From the NCBI GenBank assembly GCA_964019155.1, contig OZ025243.1, positions 89,368,399 through 89,432,398 on the forward strand: a stretch of DNA of 64,000 nt. Direction: 5' to 3'. The stretch comes from Osedax fenrisi (taxonomy: Eukaryota; Annelida; Polychaeta; Sabellida; Siboglinidae). The notes under the pieces were generated by a model. The model made no database searches, had not been told where the DNA came from, and saw only the letters and a list, made by a program, of their open reading frames with translations. Shown one piece after another: positions 1 through 14,700 of this stretch; position 1 is the first letter of the stretch, and every line of letters starts with the position of its first letter. The position numbers were made by a program, and so were the translations under genes.

Positions 1-2429
1 GATATGAAAATACATTTTACATTTAACGAACTGTGTATAATGTTAATGTAACCTAATATTTTAAGAACAATTTATTACAAATAAATATATTGAATAATTT
101 TATCGATTATGTAAAAAGTGTATTTTCTGCTATATTATTGTAATAAATGGCGGAGAGTTAATGGTAAAATGTTGCATATATATATAATTAAAATTTATTT
201 CGTATATATTATAATTCTATCATCGAATTATAATAAAGATTCAAATTAGTTGATTTAACTCAAATGTTATAATTTGAGAATATAAGATGACAATTATGAA
301 CACATTACGCAACTATCGACCAAAACCCGAATAACGTAATATATTTTACGGATATTTAACATTATTATTAGAACTGATGCATAAATTTGATATCATAATA
401 TAAAAATTATTAGATTTATATCTTTTTAAAAGTATTCTAAAATTCAAATGCCGTTTTAGTGGGCTCACTGTTTACAGTGTAAACACATCCGGGAAAGGAA
501 CCCTTAGGACACAATATTCAGGTAGTATCGACTATTATAACAATTCCAGATTATGTTGACCAAAACCCACGTCCCCTGGTAAATATATAATTTTAAATAC
601 ATCAGAATATCCATAGAGAAGAAGTGGCTTTGTTCTCTATGGGTATATCAATTCATATTTTAATAATGAAATATAAACAAGAATAGAAGAAACATAAAAT
701 ATATCAAAATTATAGAAGTTAAATAAATAAAATAAGTATATAGGTAGATATTATTTAATTAATATTTATTACAATAATAGACGGCTAAATAAATTATATT
801 TATAAAATTATTATATATTACAAATTAAAGTTTAAGAGATATTTAAAATAATTGTTATAGACTAAATAAGTTTAATATAATGCACAGTGATCATTTTCTA
901 TTCAGCACGAAATTCTTAAAAGTCCTGTTTATGTTTAATTGTTAGAATATAGTACATGTAATATATCGAATAAATATATATATATGATATCATATAGTGC
1001 ATTCCTTTTTCATTAGAGTATAATTTTTCTATTTTATTTTAAATCAAGGCTACCTTATTATAAAGTTAAATATATAAGTTACAATTAGTAACTAATATAT
1101 ATATATATAGAGTATATATCGTATAATAGTTTTATTACATGAATTCTAAATAATATATATGGAAAATATATTAAAAATTTATAAAATAAAATGTCGTAAT
1201 AATGGTATCCAAAGGATTTTGCTAAGAAAATATATGTCGCTCTTATTAATTTGTGAGATTAATGAAAATTTCGCCATATATATATGCAGTATGCAAACTA
1301 TTTCTTTATAATTCTGTTTTTAGATTGTATTTGTAAATTAAAAAATATATCAATATTATAAATGAATTATATACATTTTCGAATATAAATTAATAATGTA
1401 TATTAAATTAATTATATTATATAATACAAATTTAATTTATAGTGTTTGTTTTAAGAATATAACATTATTTTATAATAAGACCTAATTATCTTCAAGTATA
1501 CAGCTATATTCGGGAAATATGATAAATCAATACATTTTCAATATACAATTATATATATTTTGTAATATGCTTAATTATTATGTAACAATACTTTGACAAT
1601 TTGAAATCATTTAAAACGATTTAAATTATTACCACCTACATTTCAAACCAATAAAATTAAAATACATTTCACGTAAATAGATATAAGTGACATAAATTTG
1701 CTTCGCAAAATGCTTGTACATCCTAAGAAGATTATAGAAGATATAATTCATATGAGTTATTAAATGATAATGATTATTAGCTACAAACCAGTGTTCCATA
1801 ACTAGGCTTGTCACAATGCCATTATTATTACTTATGAACTCTTAATATCCAAAATCAACTAGACAGGTTTAAACTCGAGTACAAGATAAATAAGTTAATA
1901 GAAATCATTAATTAAAGTGGATCTAATAACTTAATAACTATAGAATATATATATTCTAGTTAAAATATATAAAGAAAATTATTATTTTTATATTTATATA
2001 TGTATTAGTTGTAAAACCTGAATTTGCTCGTAACAGATTTCTTGAAGCGTGTACTCCTCTGTTAATATAAGGGTGTTAAGGGTTATGATGGTTATAAGGG
2101 TGTTAAGGGTTATGAGGATTATAAGTGTGTTAAAGGTATTAGTAATAGGTAACTTATGTAGGTTCGATTGATTCATTTAATAATATTTAATAATAAATCA
2201 AATTATTGAACAAACTTACGTTTAAATTGAATGATTTTTAATATTAATAAAAATTATTTAAAATTGTATATTAAAGAGAATTGAATGAAGGATGAATCCA
2301 CCCACTGATAACTAACACTTTAATATAAGAGATTTAATGACTTCTAGTACTATAGAAACGTTTGAACAAAACAATAAACTAAATAAACGATAATAAAAAA
2401 TAAAATATAAATAAATTACGCAAACGAAA
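1..2429. other. AT-rich non-coding region downstream of gene A
   Basis: No coding frame is supported. A GC-richer patch near 450-640 (with a small hairpin at 609-650) and a 28-bp tandem duplicate with GTGTTAAGGGTTATGA (2068-2120) are the only visible structures. The short frames are chance. Confidence 0.6.
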
Positions 2430-2714
2430 TTATAAAGTTTTAGAGTTAAAAGTGTTTTTTAAGAGACGGACAATAACCTTAACGCTTCGTTTTTTCTCAG
2501 CGGAGGGGAACGATATGTTCAGGTCGAGGTCGAACTTGATACAATTCTTCAGGAAGTCGATGTTATGCAGTTCTTCATCGTTGGGCAACAATGAAAGATC
2601 TCTAACGAAGTTTCCCATACTCCTAACGAACGCTCCGCTTATCTTCTCGTCGATTACGTACGAGGGTTGACGGTCGCCCCTGTCCACACGCTCCATTCTC
2701 TCCACGGGGATGTC
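2430..2714 (-). CDS. Gene A terminal exon, 94 residues and stop
   Basis: The acceptor GGCCTACATACAG| precedes 2714 in phase 0, exactly as the preceding exon's donor requires, and the frame ends at TAA 2432-2430. It begins DIPVERMERVDRGDRQPSYV and ends with a basic stretch RLLKNTFNSKTL. A TACTAG branch-like motif lies about 35 bases upstream. Without splicing, an ATG at 2729 would open the same frame as a separate 99-residue protein, the alternative reading. Downstream there are ATTAAA variants but no perfect AATAAA within 200 bases. Confidence 0.75.
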   Translation of the reverse strand, partial: DIPVERMERVDRGDRQPSYVIDEKISGAFVRSMGNFVRDLSLLPNDEELHNIDFLKNCIKFDLDLNISFPSAEKKRSVKVIVRLLKNTFNSKTL

Positions 2715-5700
2715 CTGTATGTAGGCCATCGGTTATTTGTGAGGGGGTAACTAGTATAAATATATATTCAAAGTAAAAGGTTATATTTATTTATTGAAAT
2801 TTAGATTTTCGCCAGGTATACATTATTTGTTTGATCTCAATATATTATAATTCATATTTGCTATATTATTAATACATTTAGATGATCAGAATTCATACTA
2901 AATCTAACCTATTTTATCAAAGTCAATATTTATATGAACCATATAACATATGACCATATAACCATATAACATATGATATCAAAGTCAATATTTATATGAA
3001 CCAGAGCTCTACATCCTCTCTCGCATGTAGCTGAACTTATTGGTTATATCATCAGCAATTTAATTAAACAATATTATAATATATTGTATAATTTACAATT
3101 TATCAATGTATAGTGTATTCTATTAACACAAATGAGTATTTCATTATATGTATATATATAAATATTGAAGATTTTGTGAAATAAATATATAACACTCCCT
3201 ATCTATGCAATGCTATTAATATTAATGCCTCATGCAGCTAGCAGTAGTATCGAAATCACTGAAATAGATTTAGGTTTGGTGTAGTTTCTATACAACAATG
3301 TTTTCAATGCTCTATTAAATTACATTCAATATAAATAGTTTTTACTTGCCACATAGATATTTAGCATTTAAAACCTACACATCAATATTGCTTTGTTATA
3401 TATTAGTAATGAACACTAGGTTTTATCATATCAATATTAATTATAAACATATTATTTTACATTTTGAAAGTGTATAGTTTGATATAAATTTACATTATAA
3501 AATACACATAGTTCTAGATATTTAATCTATATAGGTGGCGCTGTTTATTTTTGTGTATAATCTCAAATTCTTAGATTTCTCATAAAGGTTATACCTTTCC
3601 TTAGAAAAATGTTTGTATAAATTGTTTAATAAAAGCGGATCTTTGTTATTTTATATTTATAAATATATATATAACTAAATAGCTATTAAACAAGTCCCAT
3701 GACGTTTTAAGGGGAACATGATATGGCGTTCATATATATGTATATATATAAATAGTGAAGGGGTGAAATATACTTTGCGCCTTCTCAATATTAAGTGAGA
3801 AAGTCAATAACCCGCCCCTTATTCCAATGAGCCTACCTGTATGAATGTCTTCAAGCATTCGATGAACAGAGCGCTGATCATGTCGTCATTGATGTCCTCA
3901 GCGGGGACATAGCATTGATCACCCGAGTTCACGACGCCGTAGATCTTACGCAGCTGACTCATGAAGTCGTCGGTAAACTCGGCTACGACGGTCTCCGAGT
4001 CCAACGTGTCGAGACACTCCTTCATCGCTTCCTTGATCGCCAGCGAGATCTTGTCCTGCATACGGAACAGCGTAGTGTTGGACGCGACGCGGATGTGCTC
4101 GTGTATCTTACAGATGCTCTCGTTGAACACCAATGGGATAGTGTCAACGAAGGTCGGCATATTGGCCTTCAGCAGGGTTGTGATCTCGTTGGTGATGTGG
4201 GTTGATGAGCCGCCCGGGGTCGTGATGAAGGTCGTGTCCTGTGCGATGGACAGCCCGGTGTAAGACGGCTGTTCGTCGTTAACGAATACGTATTCGGTGA
4301 GGTCTTGCATGCTCTTCAGGATCACGCGGCTCGCGAAGCAGTTGTCGTTCTTCTCGATGATGTCCAGTATGCTGTGAAGGTTGAACACGCGCGAGTAGAC
4401 CGGCCGCATCTGTTCCACGCTCGGCTGTCGCTGGTAACGGTACTCGTCGCAGTCGTAACGAAGGTCGTTGACGTAGTCGACGATGTTGGTTTTGTACAGT
4501 CGCATCACGATTTCGTCGAGGTTACTTGAACTGGCTTTGAACTTATCCGGAACGGAGTCGTAGATACCTTGTACTTTGTCGTGGTAGACGCGCGGGATGT
4601 GGTTGATGGACAGCGCGTTGAGTTGTACCCGTACGAGGGTGACGATCTCGTCCTTGATGCAGCGGGAGAGGTCGGGTTGGTAGTCGGGCCGTTCGTTGCT
4701 CAGGATCACCGTACACATGGTGCTGAACGCTTCGTTGATGTCGTCGCAGACGTTCTCCATGCTGCGTCGGAACGCCTCGTAGTATCCGGCCTCCGAATCT
4801 TCGAATTCGTCTTCCGTGTATTCCTCAAGCATCGTCGACTCATCTTGCATCGTCGACTCATCTTGCATCGTCGACTCATCTTCCATCGTGGACTCCTCTT
4901 CCGGCTCCGAAAGTTTCGACTTGTTCGCGTACATTTCGAACGAGTTATTCAGGTAGTTGGAGAAATTATGCGAGTGATCGTCACCGTCGTCTATTTCTTC
5001 CTCGCTCGTCGCATTGTCTGACATCGGTTGATGTATCGACGATGTGTGCTTGGTTCTCGGTTTGTTAGATCTGCTAGTAGCGCGACGAGAAGCCATGTCA
5101 CTACCTCTGATTATCGGAGAATCCGCGATCTTAACCGACTTAGCGCTCGACGGTGACTTGAACTCGTGGTTCTTGACTAGTATGCTCTTGATGATCTTCT
5201 TGGACTTCTCGATGGGCGACGGTATACGGGGTTCGTAGGAGATACGCGACCTATCCGCGATCAGACTGTCGCCGAATAGATCAGTGATGGAGTCCTGCTT
5301 AACGGAGAATACTAGCTCCGAGATATCGAGGTCTAACGGCGGCCCTATCGAAGAGGCGGTCGTGTTACCCTCCGAGTCGGAGAACACTTCGAAATGAGAG
5401 TTGGCCCGACTTACTTTGTCGGTTTCGGAGACCGGTTCCGATTGTACGAGGTCCCGCAGACTTTCGAAGTGAGCCATCCTCTGTTTGACGGTGGACGCTA
5501 ACTTTAGCAGTTGGTGGCTTTTATCCGCCGCGGATTTAGTTACTAAAGCGCCGGCGTGGGTGCGAACGTCTAGTTTCGACGCGTCTTGAACGGAAGGAAT
5601 GTTCGCGTTCAACACGCTGTCGATCTTTTCCGTCGTATCAAGGTCGCACACGGAACCGTAGCGTCTCTTCAAACCGTCCACGTCGGGTAGTAACGACAGC

Positions 5701-7907
5701 GAGTAACAGGAAGTGTGCGTGATCGCTAGTTTACCGTACGAGCTCGGCAGGTGGTAGTTTCTCTCGAGGACGTCGCAGTCCTGTTTAGCGAGGGAATCGC
5801 GCGACGTCGCCTTCACCTTGAATAGTTTGTTGCTGGAGAACGCTACCGATAGTTCTGTTAACTGTGTGATATCCGCATCGGTATTGGACATGAAAGTCAT
5901 GCTGGGTGTCAGGAGTTTAGATAAACTGATGTTCTTCACTTGTTCCCGAGTATATACTTCTGCGTTGAACATTTTGATGACTTCGGCCGATTCGTTTACC
6001 GGTGTAGTCGATTTCCTTTTTAATTCGATGATGGATTTAAATTTTGTATTTTTAAAACTTGACTTATTGACCAGAAGGTTTAATTTGCTCACTATTTCCA
6101 TGTGGTAATTTTCTTTTTCGTTGACCAATTTATTTACGGCGGCTGGTCGACTCTTAATGATCATTTCTTCGTAAGCTTTACTAATAAATAATAGCGACTC
6201 TTTTTTCGACTTCAATAAATTAGCGGCGAGATTTTTCTTGAGGATTGTTTTTAATGGTAAGTTGATTTTTATCCTGTAGGAATAAAAGCAATATTAGTAA
6301 AACTAATAGAAAATATATAAAAATTATAATTAGGAAACATTAGTATAATAATCAATGTTAATCTTTATCGATATACATAAAAATTCTAGAATATAAATGA
6401 TAATTATAGCGTATAACTATTAATATAATATATTAAAAATTTTAATTTAAAATAAAATACAGATACATATACATATTTGTACAAACAATTACCATATTAT
6501 GAACTTCACTTACCTGTGACAATTAAATTTCACCTCTTTATTCGCTTCCTTGGCTAATCTTTTATCGACCGCTTCTATGATAGATTTAGACTTCTTCTTC
6601 AGAAGCGCGCATTCCCACAGATTCACGATGTTCAGTAACATCTCAGAACAATATCTGTTCACGTAAATGTGTATTGCTAATATTGTTTGTATAATATTAA
6701 GATAATATATATTATAGCGCAACGCTATGATATACCGCAGTAAAACAACAGTGAATCTTACAGATATACGAAACTAATAAATGCGAGTTAAGCTTTATCT
6801 TATACTATATTGTATATTATATTTATTTTTAAATATTATAATATTAAATATTTATATTTCTACTACTCATTTTTACTATATATTCACTTATATCTAGTTA
6901 TGGCTGTATATTCCTATGTGGTCAAATTATATCTGATTTAATTTACTAAGATTTAGAAAACTACAAAAATCCTATATTGATAAAATACATAATTTTAAAT
7001 GTTATGGTTATAACCTTAACTATTCTAAATACACATACACAAATATAGCGCTATCATTGTATAATACACCGATATACTGATAATACTGATATCAATAATA
7101 ATATTTATAATATAAATTATACATTTTTCCGATAGCTACACAGATGGTTTAAATCATGATTTACATTGATGTTTTATTAGATAACTAATATTCTTGATAC
7201 ATATTATGATACATAATATGTATACTATCATTTTATTGGTATTTCTAAGTTTAAATAATGTTATTCAAATAACATTGATTGAATAATTGATACTGGGTAG
7301 ATATGAATGTTAATTTATACTTATTCATTGGTTGAAATAAATGAGCCACTTTAAATACGAAAACAAATATATATTATAAAATATAGACTATAATATAGAC
7401 TATATATTATATGAATATATCTATGAATACATTATACTATGAACATTACTCTATAAACATTTCTTATGAAAGACAATTAGGTAAATGTAATTCCAAGTTT
7501 ACTGAAGCATATTTATTTATTACCAGAGATTAACAAGCCAACAGTGATTATACTAAATATATGTACTAATAAGAACAGTGAACATATGAATATCAATGAA
7601 AAGAAGTAAACGCAATAGTTATTGAGACTAGTCTACTAACATTCTTATCTCCTCGTTTGTGTGAGATAAATGCTTCATGATATGCTTGATTAATTCTGGA
7701 GATTCTAATATCTGTATTCAATTATATTATATGTAATTATTATATTGTAAATATTTATTATAATAAATATTTATTAAATTTATTTATTATAAAAAAGTCT
7801 AATTTTTAACATTATCGTAATACATATATTAATAATTAATAATTAGTGATTTTCTAAAATTTATAGATTATGAGATGAACTAAGTCAAGGTACTATAAAT
7901 TAACATA

Positions 7908-7950
<43 letters not shown>

Positions 7951-10580
7951 TTGTTATTTTTGTGGAGTCCTTTAATCCATTCCAGAAACTTAGATGAACT
8001 TTTCATTTATAACCATGTGACATATATGGTTATAATGTCCCTTCGAAGCATCTCCCATGAGAGCCGATCATTTATTTATACACATTTATACAAGATCACT
8101 TCTAAATAATATTATAAGACTTATTTCATGGGTCTGAATAGGGATTGGACCCGTGTCCTACTGCTTGTGTATCTGACAACATAGCTATACAGGTGGTTCA
8201 ATATACAAATGAATTCCTATAGTTTATATTGCTTATGATAATGTAGTAATACCAAAGATTTTTCTAAAGAAAGATATAACACTCTCACGAAATGGTGTAA
8301 TTCTATTTTATGTACAAAAACCAACAGCGCCACCTATATAGGGTCAATTTTTTGGAACTATGGGTTGTTTATAATGTAAACCCGTATCAAACTATGCACT
8401 TTTAAAATGAAAAATAATATGTTTTAAATAATTATTTTTGTGATAAAGTGTACATTAATAATATATAACAAAGCAATAGGATATGTTGGTTTTTAATGCT
8501 ATAAATAACTAGGTGGCGAGTAAAACTAATTTATTTTGCATGTAATTAAATAGAGCATTGAAAACATTGTAGTATACAAATCGCGGCAAACCTAACACGA
8601 TTTCGATACTGCTGCTAGCAGCGGGATGTATGAATACTAATCACAGATATGGAGTGTTATATCTTTGCTTCGCAAAATCGTTGGTAATACTACGATATAT
8701 TTTAATAAATATAAGAACTGAGGATAGATAATTTAGAATTAAAAATGCAATTAAACAAGAGATCATTATTCATAACGAAACCAAATATAGTAATAATATA
8801 AATATGGTAGAGTACAGATTAAATATTTAAATAAATATGATTACATGTGTGCATGTTAAGTATAGTTAAGTATAGGAAAGGTAAAGTAGGTGTATTATTA
8901 AGTAAACATGTGCTGCATTTATTGAAATATTTATAAGTAATAGAATTTAATTAGCAGAAAATGGGGTTACGAATAATATTTTATGCGTATAAATAATTTC
9001 TATCGGATTATTAAAAAGTTGCCTAAAAGTATTAACGAAAGTCTAGTAATATTTTAAATGGTTTACATATCAAACATTTTGATGACCTATGATAATTATT
9101 ACGTTTTGTGATCTCAGAGTAATGGCATAACATCATATAAATGATATATTATCAACTATCAATAGATTATCATATACCTACACAAGTTGAACACGAGTTT
9201 ATCATACATATTAGTTAATATTGGATAACTAATAAAGTCTACAAAGTATTAAATAGTAAGTGGGTAAGTGGTAATGATATATTATCAACTATACTTAGTG
9301 TTATTTGATAACTATACACGTATAGATTAATGAAACGATAAATTTCGTGGATAACACGAAGGCCAGCATGGTGAAGTAAGCTTTGATAAGATAAGCGATG
9401 TTATGAGATGAGATTGGAGGAAGATTGCGGAGATGGGTGGAATGGAGAGTTGAGAGTTTCGTAAACTTAAAGTAAGGGTGCGGTTCTACAAAAGTAGAAT
9501 AATGTTTCGAGGCGGTCATCACTTAAATGTTACATTACAAAGTGCTTTTGCGCCACAGTTAAATTATAATGTAAAAGATAGGTGAAGCACGCCTTGAAAT
9601 CTAATTCTACTTATTATACTTCTCTTTCTGTTACTTATACTTTTGTAGAATAATATTATTACCTTCGGGTATTACACAAACTTAAGATAAACTATAAATG
9701 TATAATTACAATACTATACTGACATATTCTTTTGTAGAACTGTACCCTAAGTATTATAGTGTGTGGATAGTGCAATACTGACCATCAATACGGAGTTAAG
9801 AGCCGCCATAACGTGCTCTTTGCAAGGACTATGAGGCAGGATGTTGATAAGTACAGGTACCAGATAGTCGGCGGTCTGTAGGAAGTCATAACCGATGTCG
9901 ATAGTGATTATCCTTTTGGGATAGAGGTCGTATGTTAACACATGGATAGAGGTCGTAAGTTAACACATGGATAGAGGTCATATGTTAATACATGGATAGA
10001 GGTGGTAAGTTAACGCATGGATAGAGGTGGTATGTTAATACATGGATAGAGGTCGTATGTTAACACATGGATAGAGGTCGTATGTTAACACATGGATAGA
10101 GGTCGTATACTGATATAATCACAAATGGGTAGTGATACCCTTTGACGGTTAGAGGTTGTATATTGATACGGTCACTCTTGTTCATGTATAGCGAAAGTTA
10201 TAATTACAAATAATTAACAAAATGTATTGCAAATATAGTTAAATATTTTTAGTTTAAAAATTTCATAATAAATCTAACTTATCGCGTTTAAATGTCAAAT
10301 ATAAAATAAAATTAATACGCTTTCTGATATAAAGTTCACAAATATTTAAGACACGGTGCCTCATAATCATATTGAATGACTAAAATAGATATACATATAG
10401 ATTATTATGTTTTTAAGTATTTATTTATTCCTTCACTTATTCGTACATAAGCAACGTAACAACCAAATCATCATCAATATATTTAAGAAAATGTGAATAT
10501 TAATATAGAAATAATAATCTGATGAATTATACATTCAATAATTAAGTATATACGAAACTATATATAGGATTATTATTATT

Positions 10581-10622
<42 letters not shown>

Positions 10623-11656
10623 ATGATGATAATGATGATGATGATGGTGAAGGTTTATTAAGGTTTTCAAGATGAAGGCTTTCGAGGCTCATCGATACTA
10701 AAAAAGATATATTTTTTTACAAATAAATTATTCAAACTGCTAAAAAATTAGCATTAAATACTATTAGAAAATAATAATATTAACTTTAGGTATTACACAA
10801 ACTAAAGATGAACTATAAATGTATAACTGCAATACTAGAATGACTTATTCTTTTATACATTATTAATGACTTGTAAATGTAATCTGTCTACGTTGCCTGC
10901 ACTACTTTATTACTGCTTTTTAACCCTATAGGGTTTAACCCTAGGTTAACTTATAGGCTATTCCAATAGTAACCATAGGTTAACCCATAGGCTATCCCAA
11001 TAGTAATATTTATCTGTTGTAATTGAACAATGCTTTATAAATATCTTATGTTTTTTTCTAATGATTTAGATAATAATTGTAAACCTGTATTATTACCCTA
11101 TTCAATGAGATCTACAAAATTAATGTATACACAACTATAATTAGTAATTTTAATTGAACACAATTATTTAGAATTAGGGTCGAATCTCACTTCAGACAGG
11201 CGAATCAACTGAATAAACCAAAAACATGTTATTTCGGTTTATTTGTTTTTCAAATACATCAAATTAAAGTTGAAATTATAAGACTAATTTTTAATTTTAA
11301 ATTAGGATTATAATATCAAAGTGTTTTTTAAAGTGTTTATTACATAATAATAGGATATGAATAAATAATATTATTCTAAAGTATTTCTATATCTAAATAT
11401 TATTTATTTTATAAATTATAATTAAAGTACAATAACATGAAATTCATATTCAGAGTTCTGAATATTCATATTCATAAGTAGGACATACAGAAAATGTGTT
11501 GTAAACCATATATAATATAGTATAATATTACTTTATATTATAAAGTTTATATATCATCTACTTTAATTAAAATATGGGTTTTATTATAGAATATTTCAGA
11601 TTTCATTAATTAATGTAATGTATTAACCATGATAATGTTACTATGATAGTTAGGAA

Positions 11657-11714
<58 letters not shown>

Positions 11715-14700
11715 TAGATAGTGCTACATTAGATCTTGCTACTAAAAATGTGATCTCATTAATATATTCTGTTAAATTATATATATTCTTAATAATTATT
11801 AAAATGTAATATACCTATTATATAAAAGAAAGTTTATTTATTAATATAAGATAATTATATTATCATCATATATAAACATGTAGATATGTAATACATAATG
11901 TATAACTCGTTGAGAACCGTTTGATACCGAGATGTGTTATATCTGATCTTACAGATGTTTTCTGGTATTGGATTGCGTTGCATTATTTTGTGAATGTCGT
12001 ATCTGCAGAAAAATACACAAAACAGTGTTTTTATCACCATTTTAACTACTCTAGTACCTCTAGTAGTCTCTAGTAGTTTATTATAATAAATAACGAATTT
12101 AAATGATTACAATAACAATGCATCTAATTGGTCAGTTGTTACCCAGCGTTACCGCTTTGGCGTTGCTAAGCGATATATCGCTAATAGTGACTCACTAATA
12201 GTTCGTATGGTAATATCATAGATATAAAGCAAGGACACAGGCATTATTTACATATATAGGACATTCATTTCTTAGTAAATAACTTATTTCTATATGCTTT
12301 TCTGTTACACATTCATTCATTATTATGGGAAAGTAACCGAATACGGACAGTGTCCGAATACGGACACTCTCGGTATCTCAGAAACCATAAATCCTACAAA
12401 GAAATGTTTAATTAATAAAATATTCATAATTATATAAATAGTCTAAAAAAGTATTTTTTATTTTTTTATTATTCAAAATATTGCTGATATATCCAATAAA
12501 CTGATTTTTTTATTACGTTTTTAAATTTATGAAAAAAAATTTCAACTTAAAACCTTCTCAAGAATATAAAAATGTATCGATATAAAATATAACATTATAT
12601 TATTAAAAAATAAAGCATTCTAAAATTATATATATAATTTCTATATTTGTTATCATATATTCATTAAGTTATAAGCATATATCTATAGGTCATATACGTT
12701 CCTAATACGGACACTCTATATGTCTTAATACGGACACCATATAACTAATCAGCGCGCAGCTTATGAACCATTCTGATATTCATAAAAGTCGCGTGCGTTA
12801 TAATAATAATACCACCAATAAAGATAAATCTAAATTTTGTATTATTTAGATACTTAAATTATATTATTAATTAAAAAATAAAAAAAAATAAATAAATGAT
12901 TAACTAATTAAATTATAATAAATTGTTCATAACATTAATTATAAATAATATAATTGTGATTTGTCTTATTGATTCATCAATAATATATAGTTTATCTAGT
13001 GGTATATAGGGTGTCCGTATTATATCACAGGGTGTCCGTATTCTGACATGGGTACCGAATACGGACACCCTCGTTATCTATGGAATTAAATGGTTAAATA
13101 AAATTTTAAAATAACAATAATATCTATAATCATATAATATTAATATATTGTAATTTTTGAATACAAATAATGAGGCATACAATTTTAATACCATTTATTG
13201 TTAAAGTGTCCGTATTAGGTTACTTTCCCCTATATGATTATCATAATGATATAGAAAACGTTATATAGGTATATAATATATAATATTATATAATATATGT
13301 TGAAAACTATATCTTATATATATTTGTTTTACTATATATTAAATATAGAATGAGTAGGATTAGTCACACGGCTAGAGAGAAAGAGCTAGAGCTTTCTCTC
13401 TAAAAATGTGGATTAGGCATACATATATTACGACTATTATTATAAGAAGATTAAGCATGCTAAACTCTGCAGAGTAAAGCGAAAATCTTATGTTATCATA
13501 ATTTTAGTGATCAGTTAATTAAATACGATTTTAGATATTTATTTACATTTATATAATTTCATTGAATGTATGGAGTATGGGAAATATTTGTGACATATTT
13601 TTTTTGCATTTTTTAAAATATTTATCTAAAATATATTTTATAATATATTTTTAAGAAAATATTTGTCTTCTTTTTAAAATACTTTTCTGAAAATATTATT
13701 TATTTTTTGTAAAGATTTATAGTTTATTTATATTATATATGTATTAGCTGTAGGAACATTAAAGAGGTGGCAGGTTAAAGAAACATTTTTTAATATTTAA
13801 AAATTATTTTTAATACATATTTAAAAAAATATTTGTCTACAATTTAAAAAATATTTTCTACATTTTAAATATTTTTATGAAATAATTGTAATATTTTTTC
13901 ATTATTTCTGTTGATTTAAACTTATATAAAATATATCGAAAGTAAATACAATATTTAAAAAAATATAATAAATTTGAATAAATGTATGTGAATTAATTAA
14001 TTTATTTATGAATTAATTTATTAATAAATTAAATATTTAAAATGTAGTGACAAATACTCGCCCTATTGTACACACATGTGTCCTATGTAGGATAACTACT
14101 TAATTGTTATACTAACTGTATTAGTCTGCAGATTTCCTTTTTGCAACCTCTATTTCCATTGATAAGTCCTGACTCCAGAGCTGGATTCATGCTACGAAGT
14201 GACTGCTTGAAAGACTTGTAATCTTTAGCTCCACTCTTCATTAGCGTTGACAATATCTTAATCTGTTACGTAATATGACTTTATTACGTAATATTACTTT
14301 ATTACGTAATATGACTTTATTATGTAATATGACTTTATTACGTAATATGACTTTATTACGTAATATGACTTTATTATGTAATATGACTTTATTATGTAAT
14401 ATGACTTTATTATGTACTATGACTTTATTACGTAATATGACTTTATTAGAATAGACCTATAGGCCTATTATAATATTCCTATATAATAGGCCTATTATAA
14501 TATATTATGATCGATAAGACGTCATTAATATAGTAGGGGAAAGTGGACACCTAATACGGGGGACACTTTAACAATAAATGTTGTTAACATTTTATGACTC
14601 AATATTTGTATTCAAAAATTACAATAAATTAATATTATATGATTATAAATATTATTATAATTTTAAAATTGTATTTAATCTTTTATTCAATAGATAACGG

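Noticed and set aside
607..650. miRNA-like hairpin TATCCATAGAGAA
   Set aside because: The stem is only about 13 bp with a 12-base loop, too short for a precursor.
2063..2120. Telomere-like GGGTTA repeats
   Set aside because: Only two degenerate copies of a roughly 28-bp unit; not a telomeric array.
3915..6108. Plus-strand frames of 64-150 codons
   Set aside because: Shadows of the large minus-strand gene A exon; they lack independent splice or start support.
1697..8683. Shared palindrome TTTGCTTCGCAAAA at 1697, 8669 and partly at 43540
   Set aside because: Short; could be coincidence or a relic of MITE ends. Too little to define a family.
14266..14450. CRISPR-like regular array
   Set aside because: Contiguous 18-bp tandem repeats without unique spacers, in a eukaryotic gene intron.
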